64,000 nt of DNA from NCBI RefSeq assembly GCF_000816145.1, contig NZ_CP007141.1, positions 1,240,001-1,304,000 of the forward strand, in the 5' to 3' direction. This DNA is from Pseudothermotoga hypogea DSM 11164 = NBRC 106472. GTDB lineage: Bacteria; Thermotogota; Thermotogae; Thermotogales; DSM-5069. The notes below the pieces were generated by a model that was not told the origin of the DNA, searched no databases, and saw only the letters and a list, made by a program, of their open reading frames with translations. Positions 39,666-48,512 of this stretch are shown piece by piece (position 1 is the stretch's first letter; the number at the start of each line of letters is the position of its first letter). A program made the translations under genes and the position numbers.

Positions 39666-40469
39666 GTGGAACTAAACGTTCTCGGTACCAGCAAGGTGGC
39701 ACTGACCATCTGTCGTAGGCTCGTTGAGAAATCCCACACGGTTGGTTTCGTCGTTTCTCGCTTCAAGGAGAACGCACAACGGTTCGTCAAAGACATCGGC
39801 AGCGGCGTTCCAATAACTTACGATGAAATAGAAAAACTTTCAGACGTCGTTTTCTTCGCCGTGCCGGATTCTGCCATCGCGCAGGTTTATGAGCGAACGA
39901 AAGATAGGATCTTGCCGGGCACCTGTCTGATACATTTCAGCGGTTTTCATTCGTCGAAGATTTTCGCAAATGCTGAAAAACTCGGTTTCCATAGGGCATC
40001 GATGCATCCAAACCTTTCCTTCGCCGATCCTGTTGTCGCTCAGTCGAACCTTTTGAACTGCATCTTCGGCGTCGAAGGGGACGCAGAGGGATTGAGAATC
40101 GCGATAGAATTAGTTGAGGACATATCCGGCAAGTACGTGGTTCTGCCGGAGGATGGAAAGGCTGGCTATCATCTCGCGGCGGTGGTGTGCTCGAACTTCG
40201 TTGTGGGTCTTGCCGCGCTTGCGGAAAGGATATACGAGAAGAGCGGCGTCGAGGAATCTCGCGAACTGATGGGCAATCTGATCGACAGCGTGGCGCAGAA
40301 CATAAAGATCAAGGGTGTGGCAGGCTCGCTGACAGGACCGGTGGCGAGGGGCGATTGGGAAGTGGTGAAGAAAGAAAGGGAGCTGTTCAAAAGTATCTTT
40401 CCTCAGTTTGCATCGTTCTATGACCAGATGGTGGAACTGCTGAGGAGTCTCAAGGAGGGAAGACTGTGA
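39666..40469 (+). CDS. Rossmann/DUF2520 oxidoreductase, probable PanG-type ketopantoate reductase
   Basis: A 267-residue protein with an NAD(P)-binding N-terminal fold (VLGTSKVALTICRRL, VFFAVPDSAIAQVY) and a helical DUF2520 C-terminus containing FSGF, HPNLSFAD and GPVARGDW. DUF2520 proteins resemble PanG, the alternative ketopantoate reductase described in Francisella. It overlaps panB by 4 bases and no panE is present in the window, so ketopantoate reduction is a strong contextual inference. The start is GTG 39666. Confidence 0.8.
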   Translation: MELNVLGTSKVALTICRRLVEKSHTVGFVVSRFKENAQRFVKDIGSGVPITYDEIEKLSDVVFFAVPDSAIAQVYERTKDRILPGTCLIHFSGFHSSKIFANAEKLGFHRASMHPNLSFADPVVAQSNLLNCIFGVEGDAEGLRIAIELVEDISGKYVVLPEDGKAGYHLAAVVCSNFVVGLAALAERIYEKSGVEESRELMGNLIDSVAQNIKIKGVAGSLTGPVARGDWEVVKKERELFKSIFPQFASFYDQMVELLRSLKEGRL

Positions 40470-41272
40470 GCATGAACGTTCAGAAATTCATCTCGATGAA
40501 GGGAAAACAACCAATAGTTCTCATAACCGCCTACGATGCCCCTTTCGCACGCATCGTGAACGAGGCGGGTGTGGATGCCATATTGGTCGGAGATTCTCTC
40601 GCGAACAACGTTCTGGGTTTCTCCGACACGTTACCCGCCACGATGGACGACATGATCAGGCACACACAAGCGGTCAGGAGAGGTGCGCCGGACGCGTTCA
40701 TAATCGGTGACATGCCTTTCCTTTCCTATCAGTGTTCACAGGACGAGGCCATCAGGAACGCGGGAAGATTCCTGAAGGAAGGCGGTGCGAACGCGGTCAA
40801 ACTCGAAGGGGGTTCCAGTTTCGCACCTTTGATAAGAAGAATGGTGGAGAGCGGAATTCCCGTGATGGGACATCTGGGTCTCACGCCGCAGTCCGTGAAC
40901 GTTTTTGGAGGTTACAGGGTCCAGGGCAAAGACGAAAACACTGCCAGGAAACTCTTGGAGGACGCCAAAGCGCTCGAAGAGGCTGGAGTTTTTGCGATCG
41001 TGCTCGAAATGGTGGTCGAAGAGGTGGCGAAACAGATCACCGAGAGTGTGAACGTGCCAACCATAGGCATAGGCTCGGGCAGATACTGTGACGGACAGGT
41101 GCTCGTGTTGCACGACGCGCTCGGTTTGAACCCTGCATTCTTGCCGAAGTTTGCAAAAAGGTATGCGAATCTGTACGAGATTTCGCTCAAAGCTATCTCT
41201 CAGTACGTAGAGGAAGTTCGAACGAGAGAGTTTCCATCTGAGGAAAACGTCTTCAGGCTGGGAGGAAACTGA
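40466..41272 (+). CDS. panB: 3-methyl-2-oxobutanoate hydroxymethyltransferase
   Basis: A 268-residue PanB that makes ketopantoate from ketoisovalerate for coenzyme A synthesis. Motifs include LITAYDAPFARI, AILVGDSLANNVLGF, VRRGAPDAFIIGDMPF, AVKLEGG, MGHLGLTPQS, VLEMVVEEVA and IGIGSGRYCDGQVLV. The start is GTG 40466 with GGAGGG 6 bases upstream. The gene ends one base before sbcD begins. Confidence 0.96.
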   Translation: MSMNVQKFISMKGKQPIVLITAYDAPFARIVNEAGVDAILVGDSLANNVLGFSDTLPATMDDMIRHTQAVRRGAPDAFIIGDMPFLSYQCSQDEAIRNAGRFLKEGGANAVKLEGGSSFAPLIRRMVESGIPVMGHLGLTPQSVNVFGGYRVQGKDENTARKLLEDAKALEEAGVFAIVLEMVVEEVAKQITESVNVPTIGIGSGRYCDGQVLVLHDALGLNPAFLPKFAKRYANLYEISLKAISQYVEEVRTREFPSEENVFRLGGN

Positions 41273-42379
41273 ATGAAGATCCTTCACACCTCGGACTGGC
41301 ACGTGGGACTTCAGTCATGGGTCGGCTCCAAGGCCGTGGACAGGCTCGAGGAGACCAGGCAGGCTCTTCATTTTCTCGTGGACGTTGCGGAAAAAGAGAG
41401 AGTCGATCTTGTGCTCATCGCGGGGGATGTGATACACAGCAGAATCAATCCAAGGATCGATGCTTTGAACGTTCTGAGCGAGGTGGTGGCGAGGTTCGCG
41501 GCGATTGCTCCCACGTTTCTGGTCTTCGGAAACCACGATTGGCAAGGGTTGAACTGCTGGAAGAACTTTCAGCTGAAAAACCTTCACATCATCGAGAGAC
41601 CGACCACGATCGAGCTGGACGACGTGGTCCTGTCCTTTCTACCGTACACCGATTATCAAAGGCTCCTCGGTGTGACTAAAGATCCGATCTCAGCCATGAG
41701 GGACCTCTTAGATTCTTATCTCAACGATTTCAGAGTACGCATCTCATCGAACAAGGCGAACGTGCTCGTTGCGCACGCAATGCTGGAAGGTTGCTTCGAA
41801 TCGGAGAGAGAAAACGCGATACTCTACGATCTCAAACCCAGCAGTTTTCCAACGGGTTTTGATTACGTGGCGCTGGGCCATGTGCACAACCAAATGCAGA
41901 TTTTGCAACAACCGATCGGCTGGTACTGCGGTTCACCGATAGCTCTCGACTTCGGTGAAGAGAAGGATGTGAAGGGCGCACTGCTCATCGAGATTTCGCA
42001 GAGGACCATCGTCAAACCCGTGAGGACACCCCATGTGACTCTGAAGACCTTCGTGTACGAAGATTACAGCCTTTCGAACCTGAACAGACTCGAGTCGGAG
42101 CTCGAGAACTTCTCGGGTTATGCGCGCGTCCTGTTCAAATGCGTTCCATCCAACGAGGTGAGGAAACACTTGCTCGAACGCTATGAATCCGTCGTGAAGG
42201 TGGAATTCGAGACGGACTGGCAGGAACGTGGTGCCGACAGACCCGTGGAGAAGAAGAGTTTGATCGAAATGTACCGTGACTACGTTAAGGGGAAGTATCC
42301 GGACTTCGAGGAAGAAATAGTCAAGATCGTTGAACAACTGTTGAGGGAGGTCGAGCAATCTGAGACCGCTCAGGATTGA
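41273..42379 (+). CDS. sbcD: DNA double-strand-break nuclease SbcD (Mre11)
   Basis: A 368-residue manganese-dependent nuclease subunit. Phosphoesterase motifs are HTSDWHVG (residues 4-11), IAGDVIHS, FGNHDWQG, VLVAHAMLEG and LGHVHNQ. It works with SbcC/Rad50 to process broken or blocked DNA ends. The sbcC start overlaps its 3' end by 20 bases. Confidence 0.95.
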   Translation: MKILHTSDWHVGLQSWVGSKAVDRLEETRQALHFLVDVAEKERVDLVLIAGDVIHSRINPRIDALNVLSEVVARFAAIAPTFLVFGNHDWQGLNCWKNFQLKNLHIIERPTTIELDDVVLSFLPYTDYQRLLGVTKDPISAMRDLLDSYLNDFRVRISSNKANVLVAHAMLEGCFESERENAILYDLKPSSFPTGFDYVALGHVHNQMQILQQPIGWYCGSPIALDFGEEKDVKGALLIEISQRTIVKPVRTPHVTLKTFVYEDYSLSNLNRLESELENFSGYARVLFKCVPSNEVRKHLLERYESVVKVEFETDWQERGADRPVEKKSLIEMYRDYVKGKYPDFEEEIVKIVEQLLREVEQSETAQD

Positions 42380-44915
42380 GATAGAGAACTTTCTCGGTAT
42401 CGAGGAATGTGTGCTCGATTTCAAAGATGGTGTGTTCCTCATCCTCGGACAGAACGGCGCAGGAAAGTCTTCATTGCTTGAGGCGATCGTCTTTTCGCTG
42501 TACGGTGTGGGCGTTCGGTACGGTAAGAGGAGTCCTCTCGACTACGTGAGGTCTGGGGCGGATCACTGCCAGGTGAAGTTCTCCTTCTTGAGGGGTGGGA
42601 AAAAGTACGAGGTCGTGAGGCGCGTCAGAACGAAAGACAGATCGAGCGAAGCCGTGCTCTTCGTGAACGACAGAATCTTGGCCTCCCAACGAAGTTTAGT
42701 CGACGAGAAACTCAAAGAGATCATGGGAGCGAGCTATGAGAGTTTTACGAGCACCTTCTTTCTGCCGCAGGGTATGGTTTCGAGTTTGCTCACAGCAACG
42801 CGTTCAAAGATAAACGACATTGTTTTCGATGTGCTGTTCGAGAAGAAAAAACTCGCGAAGGTCATCGAAAAGGTGAACGACGCCTTCAAAGACGCTCAGC
42901 GCGATAGGGATGAACTTCTGCGCAGGGTCAACGAAATGAAAGACGAGATCGAAAGACTGGACTCGCATATCAAAGAGACGCCCTTAGACCTTTTGGAAAG
43001 CGAGATCAAGAATCTGGACAGACAGATATCTTCGAAAGAAGAAGAGCTCAAGAGTGTCGAGCGCGATCTTCAGATGCATTCACAGATAGATTCTCTTGAA
43101 AAGGTGTTGCGTTCCAAAGTCGATGAGAGAAAGACACTTTTGATTCTGCTCGAGGAGGAGAGAAAGATATCTTCGGCCAAATCGCTCGAGCTGCCCTATC
43201 GAGAACTTCTCCACGCGAGTGAATCGCTCAAGAAGGTGGAAAGCAACATCGAGAAGCTTCAGGTGAACCGCTCCAAAATTCAGCAAGAACTGCAGAGACT
43301 CGAAGAAGAGGTGCGAAAGGCCAGTCTAGAAATTTCTCAGTGCGATGCCGTGGTTCAAGAGACTCAGAAAGAGATCGAAAGGCTCTCGAAGATCGACGAG
43401 CAGTGCGAACAACTGGTGGAAAGATCGTCCAATCTCAAAGAGCGCAGGACAATGCTGGAACAACATCTTCAAAACAGAAAGCAGGATCTCGAAAAAACGA
43501 CGAGGAGAATTCAAGAAAAAAAGAAGGAACACGTTGAACTGGAACGTGAGTTGAATTCCTTGACCGAAGAGTTCGAGAGAGTCAAATCCTCAGCCATTCT
43601 CTGGATGGCCGATCAGATCGCAGAAGAACTGCAGGATGGTGACAGATGCCCCGTCTGCGGTGGAACGTACAAAAAGAGAAGCGTTGGCAAGTTCGAATAT
43701 GATTTAGAAAAATACAAACAGATACGCGAGACGATCGAAAAGTTGAAAGAGAAAAGAGCGCAGATTCTCACAGAACTTGAAAACCTTTCCGAGACTGACC
43801 GCAAGCTGAACGAAGAATTCACCGCGGTTCAACAACAGTTACGCCAAATCGAGTTGGAGGAAGGTCAGATCTCTCAAAAGCTCAACGAGCTCGGCTACAC
43901 ACCACAGATTAAGAAGAAACTCAGAGAGCTCAACGTTCAGCTTCAGAAACTTCTGATGAAAAAATCTGCGCTGGCCGCGGACGTTTCGAAGAAAGAAGCC
44001 ACAAAGCAGCAACTTCAATTGAGGTTGAAGGAACTCGAAGAGGATTTGAAGGCTCTTGTCGAAGAGCAGAAAGAGCTGACCTCGCGAAAACAAAGCGTGG
44101 AAAATGAATTGCTCCTGTCACTCACGAAGATCGGTATGGACTTCGAAACCTTCAAACAGTACGTCGTGAAAGATTTGCCCGCAGTGAGCGCGCAGGAGAG
44201 GCTTTCCAGGATAGACGCAGAGATAGGACAGCTCGAGAGTCAGATAGAACAGTTGAAGGGGTCGGTGAAGAAAAGCAGAGAAGAATGTCAGAGAATGGAG
44301 AGGTCGCTGCGCCAGGAGCTGGAGGTTTTGAAGAACCAGAGAGATCAAAAAATCAACAGAAGAGCGATCGTGAAGCATTTCATGGAAAGAAAAGAGGAAC
44401 TGTCCAAGCAGTTGGAGAAACTCCAAGAAAGGTTCGAAGAGGCGCGCAAGCTATCTTCGATACTTTCCATGGTAAGAGAGACGCTCGCAGCGAGAGAATT
44501 TCAATCTTACGTGGCAAACACGGTTCTGAGTGAGATCGTGGAACACGCGAACCATTTGCTGGACTTCCTGACCGATGGAAGGTTCTCGCTCTCGATCGAC
44601 GACTCGGGTTTCGTCGTGAGAGATGGGATTGTCAAAAGGGATGCGAACGGGCTTTCCGGCGGTGAAAAGACCTTGGTTTCGATAGCCTTGGCGATGAGCA
44701 TCGCAGAGCAAGCCACAGGCGAGATGGAAGCTTTCTTCATCGACGAAGGTTTTTCGAGCTTGGACAGCGACAACAAGTTGAAGGTCGCAGACGCATTGAA
44801 GAGACTCGAAAGACTCAATAAGGTTATAGGCTTTGTCACACACGAACCGGAGTTTGCGGATTACTTCGACCGTAAGTTGATCGTTGAGAAGGGTGGTAAA
44901 CTGCGATGGACGTGA
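42360..44915 (+). CDS. sbcC: SMC-like ATPase SbcC (Rad50), apparent CTG start
   Basis: 851 residues if translation begins at CTG 42360. This gives an N-terminus RPLRIEIENFLGIEE, the first strand that Rad50 proteins require. Walker A is GQNGAGKSSL, long coiled coils flank the zinc hook CPVCGG (about residue 430), and the C-terminal lobe has LSGGEKTL and FIDEGFSSLD. The first ordinary start, GTG 42411, would delete that strand. GGGAGG at 42345-42350 lies 9 bases before the CTG, and a stop is just upstream, so no ATG, GTG or TTG is available. Confidence 0.93.
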   Translation: MRPLRIEIENFLGIEECVLDFKDGVFLILGQNGAGKSSLLEAIVFSLYGVGVRYGKRSPLDYVRSGADHCQVKFSFLRGGKKYEVVRRVRTKDRSSEAVLFVNDRILASQRSLVDEKLKEIMGASYESFTSTFFLPQGMVSSLLTATRSKINDIVFDVLFEKKKLAKVIEKVNDAFKDAQRDRDELLRRVNEMKDEIERLDSHIKETPLDLLESEIKNLDRQISSKEEELKSVERDLQMHSQIDSLEKVLRSKVDERKTLLILLEEERKISSAKSLELPYRELLHASESLKKVESNIEKLQVNRSKIQQELQRLEEEVRKASLEISQCDAVVQETQKEIERLSKIDEQCEQLVERSSNLKERRTMLEQHLQNRKQDLEKTTRRIQEKKKEHVELERELNSLTEEFERVKSSAILWMADQIAEELQDGDRCPVCGGTYKKRSVGKFEYDLEKYKQIRETIEKLKEKRAQILTELENLSETDRKLNEEFTAVQQQLRQIELEEGQISQKLNELGYTPQIKKKLRELNVQLQKLLMKKSALAADVSKKEATKQQLQLRLKELEEDLKALVEEQKELTSRKQSVENELLLSLTKIGMDFETFKQYVVKDLPAVSAQERLSRIDAEIGQLESQIEQLKGSVKKSREECQRMERSLRQELEVLKNQRDQKINRRAIVKHFMERKEELSKQLEKLQERFEEARKLSSILSMVRETLAAREFQSYVANTVLSEIVEHANHLLDFLTDGRFSLSIDDSGFVVRDGIVKRDANGLSGGEKTLVSIALAMSIAEQATGEMEAFFIDEGFSSLDSDNKLKVADALKRLERLNKVIGFVTHEPEFADYFDRKLIVEKGGKLRWT

Positions 44916-45541
44916 ACGACGATGTCGAACGGCTCGTTGAGAGAATAATATCGGAAAAAGGAATCGAGGCGATACCGAGTTTGATAAACCTCCTCACGGA
45001 CGAGGACGAAAAGGTTCGAGAGACGGTCTTGCAGATCATATACCGATTCGGTGACACCGCGCGTCCCATTCTACTACAGAAGTACAGAGAGCACATCAAG
45101 ATGTGCCAACAGAACGATGTGGTGTTGCTCTATCTTGTGGACATACTCTCTGATCTTGGTGAAACGAGCATAAAGAAGGATCTGTACAATCTTCTGAGCA
45201 AGTACGACGACGAGTCCGCCCAGCTCGTCATATACGAAGCGATCTGCAAGCTCAAAGACGGCGAAAAGATCCTCGACGTGCTCGCATACTATCTGCTTGA
45301 GGATGAATACAGAGAAGAGCTTGCCACGCAGGTCATCATGGCACTCTCACACGTTCCAACACCACGAACAATAGAAGTGCTCGCCAGAGCTTACAGAGAC
45401 GAGCGATTCACCCAGGACATAAAGAAAGACATCGTACAGGCGATCTCAATGCTGACGATGAAAGATCCAAAGCTCTGGGACCACTTCGAGAAGGTTGCGG
45501 ATCAAAAGTTGATCTCCGAAGTGAAGGCATTCACAAGATAA
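44906..45541 (+). CDS. HEAT-repeat protein following sbcC
   Basis: A 211-residue all-helical protein with HEAT-like repeats (for example AIPSLINLLTDEDEKVRETV and TPRTIEVLARAYRDERF). It overlaps sbcC by 10 bases and is the last gene of the panG-panB-sbcDC-HEAT string. HEAT proteins are binding scaffolds; a partner role for SbcCD is possible but unproven. Confidence 0.82.
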   Translation: MDVNDDVERLVERIISEKGIEAIPSLINLLTDEDEKVRETVLQIIYRFGDTARPILLQKYREHIKMCQQNDVVLLYLVDILSDLGETSIKKDLYNLLSKYDDESAQLVIYEAICKLKDGEKILDVLAYYLLEDEYREELATQVIMALSHVPTPRTIEVLARAYRDERFTQDIKKDIVQAISMLTMKDPKLWDHFEKVADQKLISEVKAFTR

Positions 45542-45566
45542 CGGGACATTCTTCAGAGAGACCTTT

Positions 45567-46064
45567 TCAGTGTTCGTCTGACCGGAGCCATTTTCTCAGA
45601 ACTTCGATCAACTGCGCGACGGGATGATCTTTGGTCTCGTAATAACGAGGAGAAACGTAGATGATCAATTCGGCATCTTCCTTTTCTAAGCATTTTATTC
45701 TGTAGAGGTCGCTGTTCACTTCTGGTTCTCCTATCTGTTGTTGTGCCATGCTGCAAACGTAATTCAAGATCAAGGCCAAATCACTTTCTTCGACTTTGAG
45801 GTACACGGTTCTGGGACCTTCCGGCATCTCACGTGTGAGTGAAGCCACGCGGTTCTCAAAAACGGTCAGAACAGCGTGCCAATGTACAAAACCACCAGAA
45901 TCATATTCGATCGGAAGGACCGCTCTCTCAGTCACACCTTCCTGTGCTTCCAACGTTGCAAAACCGTAGTCTTCTTGAACGAAGCTGGTGCAGAAAAACA
46001 AGTGAGATTGCCCGAATGCCGTGAAACCAAGAAACACGACCAGACAGGCAATCCACTTTGCCAT
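45567..46064 (-). CDS. Exported protein of unknown function
   Basis: 165 residues from ATG 46064, preceded by GGAGGTGA. The signal peptide covers about residues 1-19 (WIACLVVFLGFTAFG). The mature part has short beta segments and a C-terminal domain (ELIIYVSPRYYETKDHPV, LIEVLRKWL). No family is recognised. It may be the last gene of the amidase/epimerase operon, 70 bases after the amidase. Confidence 0.75.
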   Translation of the reverse strand: MAKWIACLVVFLGFTAFGQSHLFFCTSFVQEDYGFATLEAQEGVTERAVLPIEYDSGGFVHWHAVLTVFENRVASLTREMPEGPRTVYLKVEESDLALILNYVCSMAQQQIGEPEVNSDLYRIKCLEKEDAELIIYVSPRYYETKDHPVAQLIEVLRKWLRSDEH

Positions 46065-46134
46065 CTGTTCACCTCCGTGGTCAAAAACTTTGACCCAAGA
46101 AGAACAGGCTTGGTTCATCGGGAAGGTTCAAACT

Positions 46135-47472
46135 TCAAGGTGCCTCCCTCGTCGCGCGCTCGAACGCGTGCGCAATTTGAACAAGCAGATCTTCCCGCCA
46201 CCACTTCGTGACGAATTGGACACCGACTGGTAAGTTGTCCACGCGACCGAACGGTACACTGATAGCTGGAAGATGAGAAATGTTGAACTCGGCTGTGAAG
46301 CGTGTCAAACGCCTTGCCATCTCGACGGCATTTTCGCCCTCAATGAACGGGGCAACGATGGGCACGGTTGGGAGCACCAAAAGATCGTATTGTGAGAAGA
46401 GCTGTTTGAAATTGTGCTTTGTCATCGTTTGAACCTTCCTCGCCTGAGCATAATCGACACCGCTCGTTGAAGCTCCTTCCATGAGTCTCTGTCTGACATC
46501 GTCGGAAAAGAGTTCTGGACGATCTTTCAACCTCTCTCTGTGGAAGGCCGCTGCCTCTGTCTGGGTGATCAAACCGTTGGCCGCCGCTGCGTCCTTGAGC
46601 CATTCCAAAGGTTTCTCCTCGATGACCGCACCAAGTCGCTTCAGCACATGACACGCTTCATCCACGATCTTCAAGATTCTCTCGTCGGCTTTGGAAACAA
46701 AATCACCCGCAACTTTCAGCACCTTTATTCCTTTGGGAAACTTCTCAAAATCGGGCTCTCTGAGCGGTGCTCTCTGAGAGAAAGGATCCTGCACGTCGTG
46801 TTTCGAAATCACTTTCAGCACGATCCAAGCATCCTCGACAGAGTTTGCGATCGGTCCGACGTGATCCAGATGCCAAGAGAGAGGCATTACACCCCTCACG
46901 CTGATCCTACCGTAGGTGGGTTTCAATCCCACGACGCCACACAGTGCCGAGGGAATCCTTATGGAACCGCCGGTGTCCGTGCCGAGCGCTGCCAGTACCG
47001 CGTTTGTGGCGACTGCGACCGCAGAACCTCCAGACGAACCACCCGAGATCCTTTTTGGATCGTGTGGATTTCTACACGGTCCGAAGTGTGGATTGTTGTT
47101 CGTCACACCGAGAGCAATCTCGTGCAGGTTCGTCTTTCCAACGATTATTGCCCCCGCCTTCTTCAATTGTTGTATCACGAAGGCATCATCTTTCGCAAAA
47201 TTATCCTTGAAGAACAGGCTTCCGGCCGTTGTCTTCAAACCCGCAACGTCGATCAGATCTTTCACGGCTATGGGCACTCCGTACAACGGTGGAAGTTTCT
47301 TTGTGAGAGATTTTTCCAATATCTGCACAGTTCTCATCGCTCCATCGTAGTCGAGACTGATGAAGACTCCAAGGTGCTTCGTTTCTTCTATCTTCCTGAA
47401 ACATTCTTCGACGACCTCTCGGGGTCTGATTTTTCTCTGCGCATACAGTTTCAGCAACTCTCTTATTCTCAC
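46135..47472 (-). CDS. Amidase-signature-family amidase
   Basis: About 445 residues. The catalytic Lys lies in VPIAVKDLIDV (near residue 70), and the serines lie in ISGGSSGGSAVAVA and LGTDTGGSIRIPSALCG, making the Ser-cisSer-Lys triad. It is shorter than GatA, and no gatB or gatC is near, so a catabolic amidase is more likely than the tRNA amidotransferase. Start is GTG 47472 (AGGTGA upstream) or GTG 47481, which overlaps the epimerase stop. Context suggests hydrolysis of amide-containing peptides or amidated muropeptides. Confidence 0.85.
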   Translation of the reverse strand: MRIRELLKLYAQRKIRPREVVEECFRKIEETKHLGVFISLDYDGAMRTVQILEKSLTKKLPPLYGVPIAVKDLIDVAGLKTTAGSLFFKDNFAKDDAFVIQQLKKAGAIIVGKTNLHEIALGVTNNNPHFGPCRNPHDPKRISGGSSGGSAVAVATNAVLAALGTDTGGSIRIPSALCGVVGLKPTYGRISVRGVMPLSWHLDHVGPIANSVEDAWIVLKVISKHDVQDPFSQRAPLREPDFEKFPKGIKVLKVAGDFVSKADERILKIVDEACHVLKRLGAVIEEKPLEWLKDAAAANGLITQTEAAAFHRERLKDRPELFSDDVRQRLMEGASTSGVDYAQARKVQTMTKHNFKQLFSQYDLLVLPTVPIVAPFIEGENAVEMARRLTRFTAEFNISHLPAISVPFGRVDNLPVGVQFVTKWWREDLLVQIAHAFERATREAP

Positions 47473-47477
47473 CAAAA

Positions 47478-48509
47478 TCACCTCAGCTTCATCTTTGGAC
47501 CATCCTGGACGAACTTTCCTCTGAAGGAAGGTTCTTCCAGCAACAGATGGCTGTCCAAGTCGTGGAAATCGAAGGCGCCAGTTCCCAGTGCGAATTGAAC
47601 GCTCTGATTGATCCCAAGGCTCGACTCAGCCATGCATCCGATCATCAATTTAATGTTGGAAGCTTTTGCCATTTCGACGATCGCGAGCGCATCGCTGATA
47701 CCACTCTTCATGAGCTTTATGTTGACGTAGTCCACCGCTTCTTCTTTGATCAATCTCAACACGTCGTACTTCCTCTTGGCAGACTCGTCCGCCGCCACGG
47801 GGAAGGGACAGTGGAACCTCACGTACCTGAGCCCCTCGACGTCGTACCAAACCACGGGCTGTTCGTAGACTGCGATGTCCACGCCAGAGCGGTACAGAAC
47901 GTTCGCAAACTCGACAGCCTGCTTGGGCGTGTAACCCATGTTCGCATCGACTATGTAGTCGGCTCCTTTCGTTACTCTCGCGATCTCCAGCATTGCGTCG
48001 ATGTCTTCTTTCAGATTTTCCCCCACCTTTACCTTGATAGTTCTGAAACCCTCTTTGAAGATCTCTTCCGCATCCTTCACTCTGTTCTCAACCGTGTCTA
48101 TGCCCACCGTTTTGTCCGTCTCGATCTCTTCTTTTGCACCACCCAAGAACTCCGCCACGGTTATACCCAGCTCTTCGCACAGCCCATCGAGAACGGCGAA
48201 CTGAACGGCGGCCTTCAAACTTGGCGTCGCCAAGAGCTTATCTGTGATCTCGAAAATCTTTGCGTAGTTGCGCACGTCCAGACCGATCAGATTCTCCCTC
48301 AAAAAGTCTTCCATCGTCAAGAGCATCTCCACTTTCTCGCCGTTGACTCTGAAGGATGGAGATGCCTCACCGCGTGCCACGATGCCGCTGTCCAGGAGCA
48401 ACTCCACATCAACGTTGTTCGCCTCCGTGGATACGCTACCAGTGATGTGGAAAGGTTTTCTGTAAGTGTACTTTTTCAAAATGAGGCGAACATCTTTGAT
48501 CTTTCCCAA
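47478..48509 (-). CDS. L-Ala-D/L-Glu epimerase (dipeptide epimerase)
   Basis: A 343-residue enolase-superfamily enzyme. KPFHITGSVS at the N-terminus, the catalytic KVKVGE lysine (near 164), metal ligands in IVDANMGYT, VYEQP and AADESAK, the second lysine in NIKLMKSG, and LDSHLLLEE all closely match the Thermotoga maritima L-Ala-D/L-Glu epimerase as I recall it. It interconverts L-Ala-D-Glu and L-Ala-L-Glu during murein peptide use. The start is TTG 48509, 7 bases after GGAGGTG. Confidence 0.93.
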   Translation of the reverse strand: MGKIKDVRLILKKYTYRKPFHITGSVSTEANNVDVELLLDSGIVARGEASPSFRVNGEKVEMLLTMEDFLRENLIGLDVRNYAKIFEITDKLLATPSLKAAVQFAVLDGLCEELGITVAEFLGGAKEEIETDKTVGIDTVENRVKDAEEIFKEGFRTIKVKVGENLKEDIDAMLEIARVTKGADYIVDANMGYTPKQAVEFANVLYRSGVDIAVYEQPVVWYDVEGLRYVRFHCPFPVAADESAKRKYDVLRLIKEEAVDYVNIKLMKSGISDALAIVEMAKASNIKLMIGCMAESSLGINQSVQFALGTGAFDFHDLDSHLLLEEPSFRGKFVQDGPKMKLR

Positions 48510-48512
48510 CCT

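Noticed and set aside
46135-47481. Identification of the amidase as GatA
   Set aside because: It is shorter than GatA, there is no gatB or gatC nearby, and the surrounding genes are catabolic.
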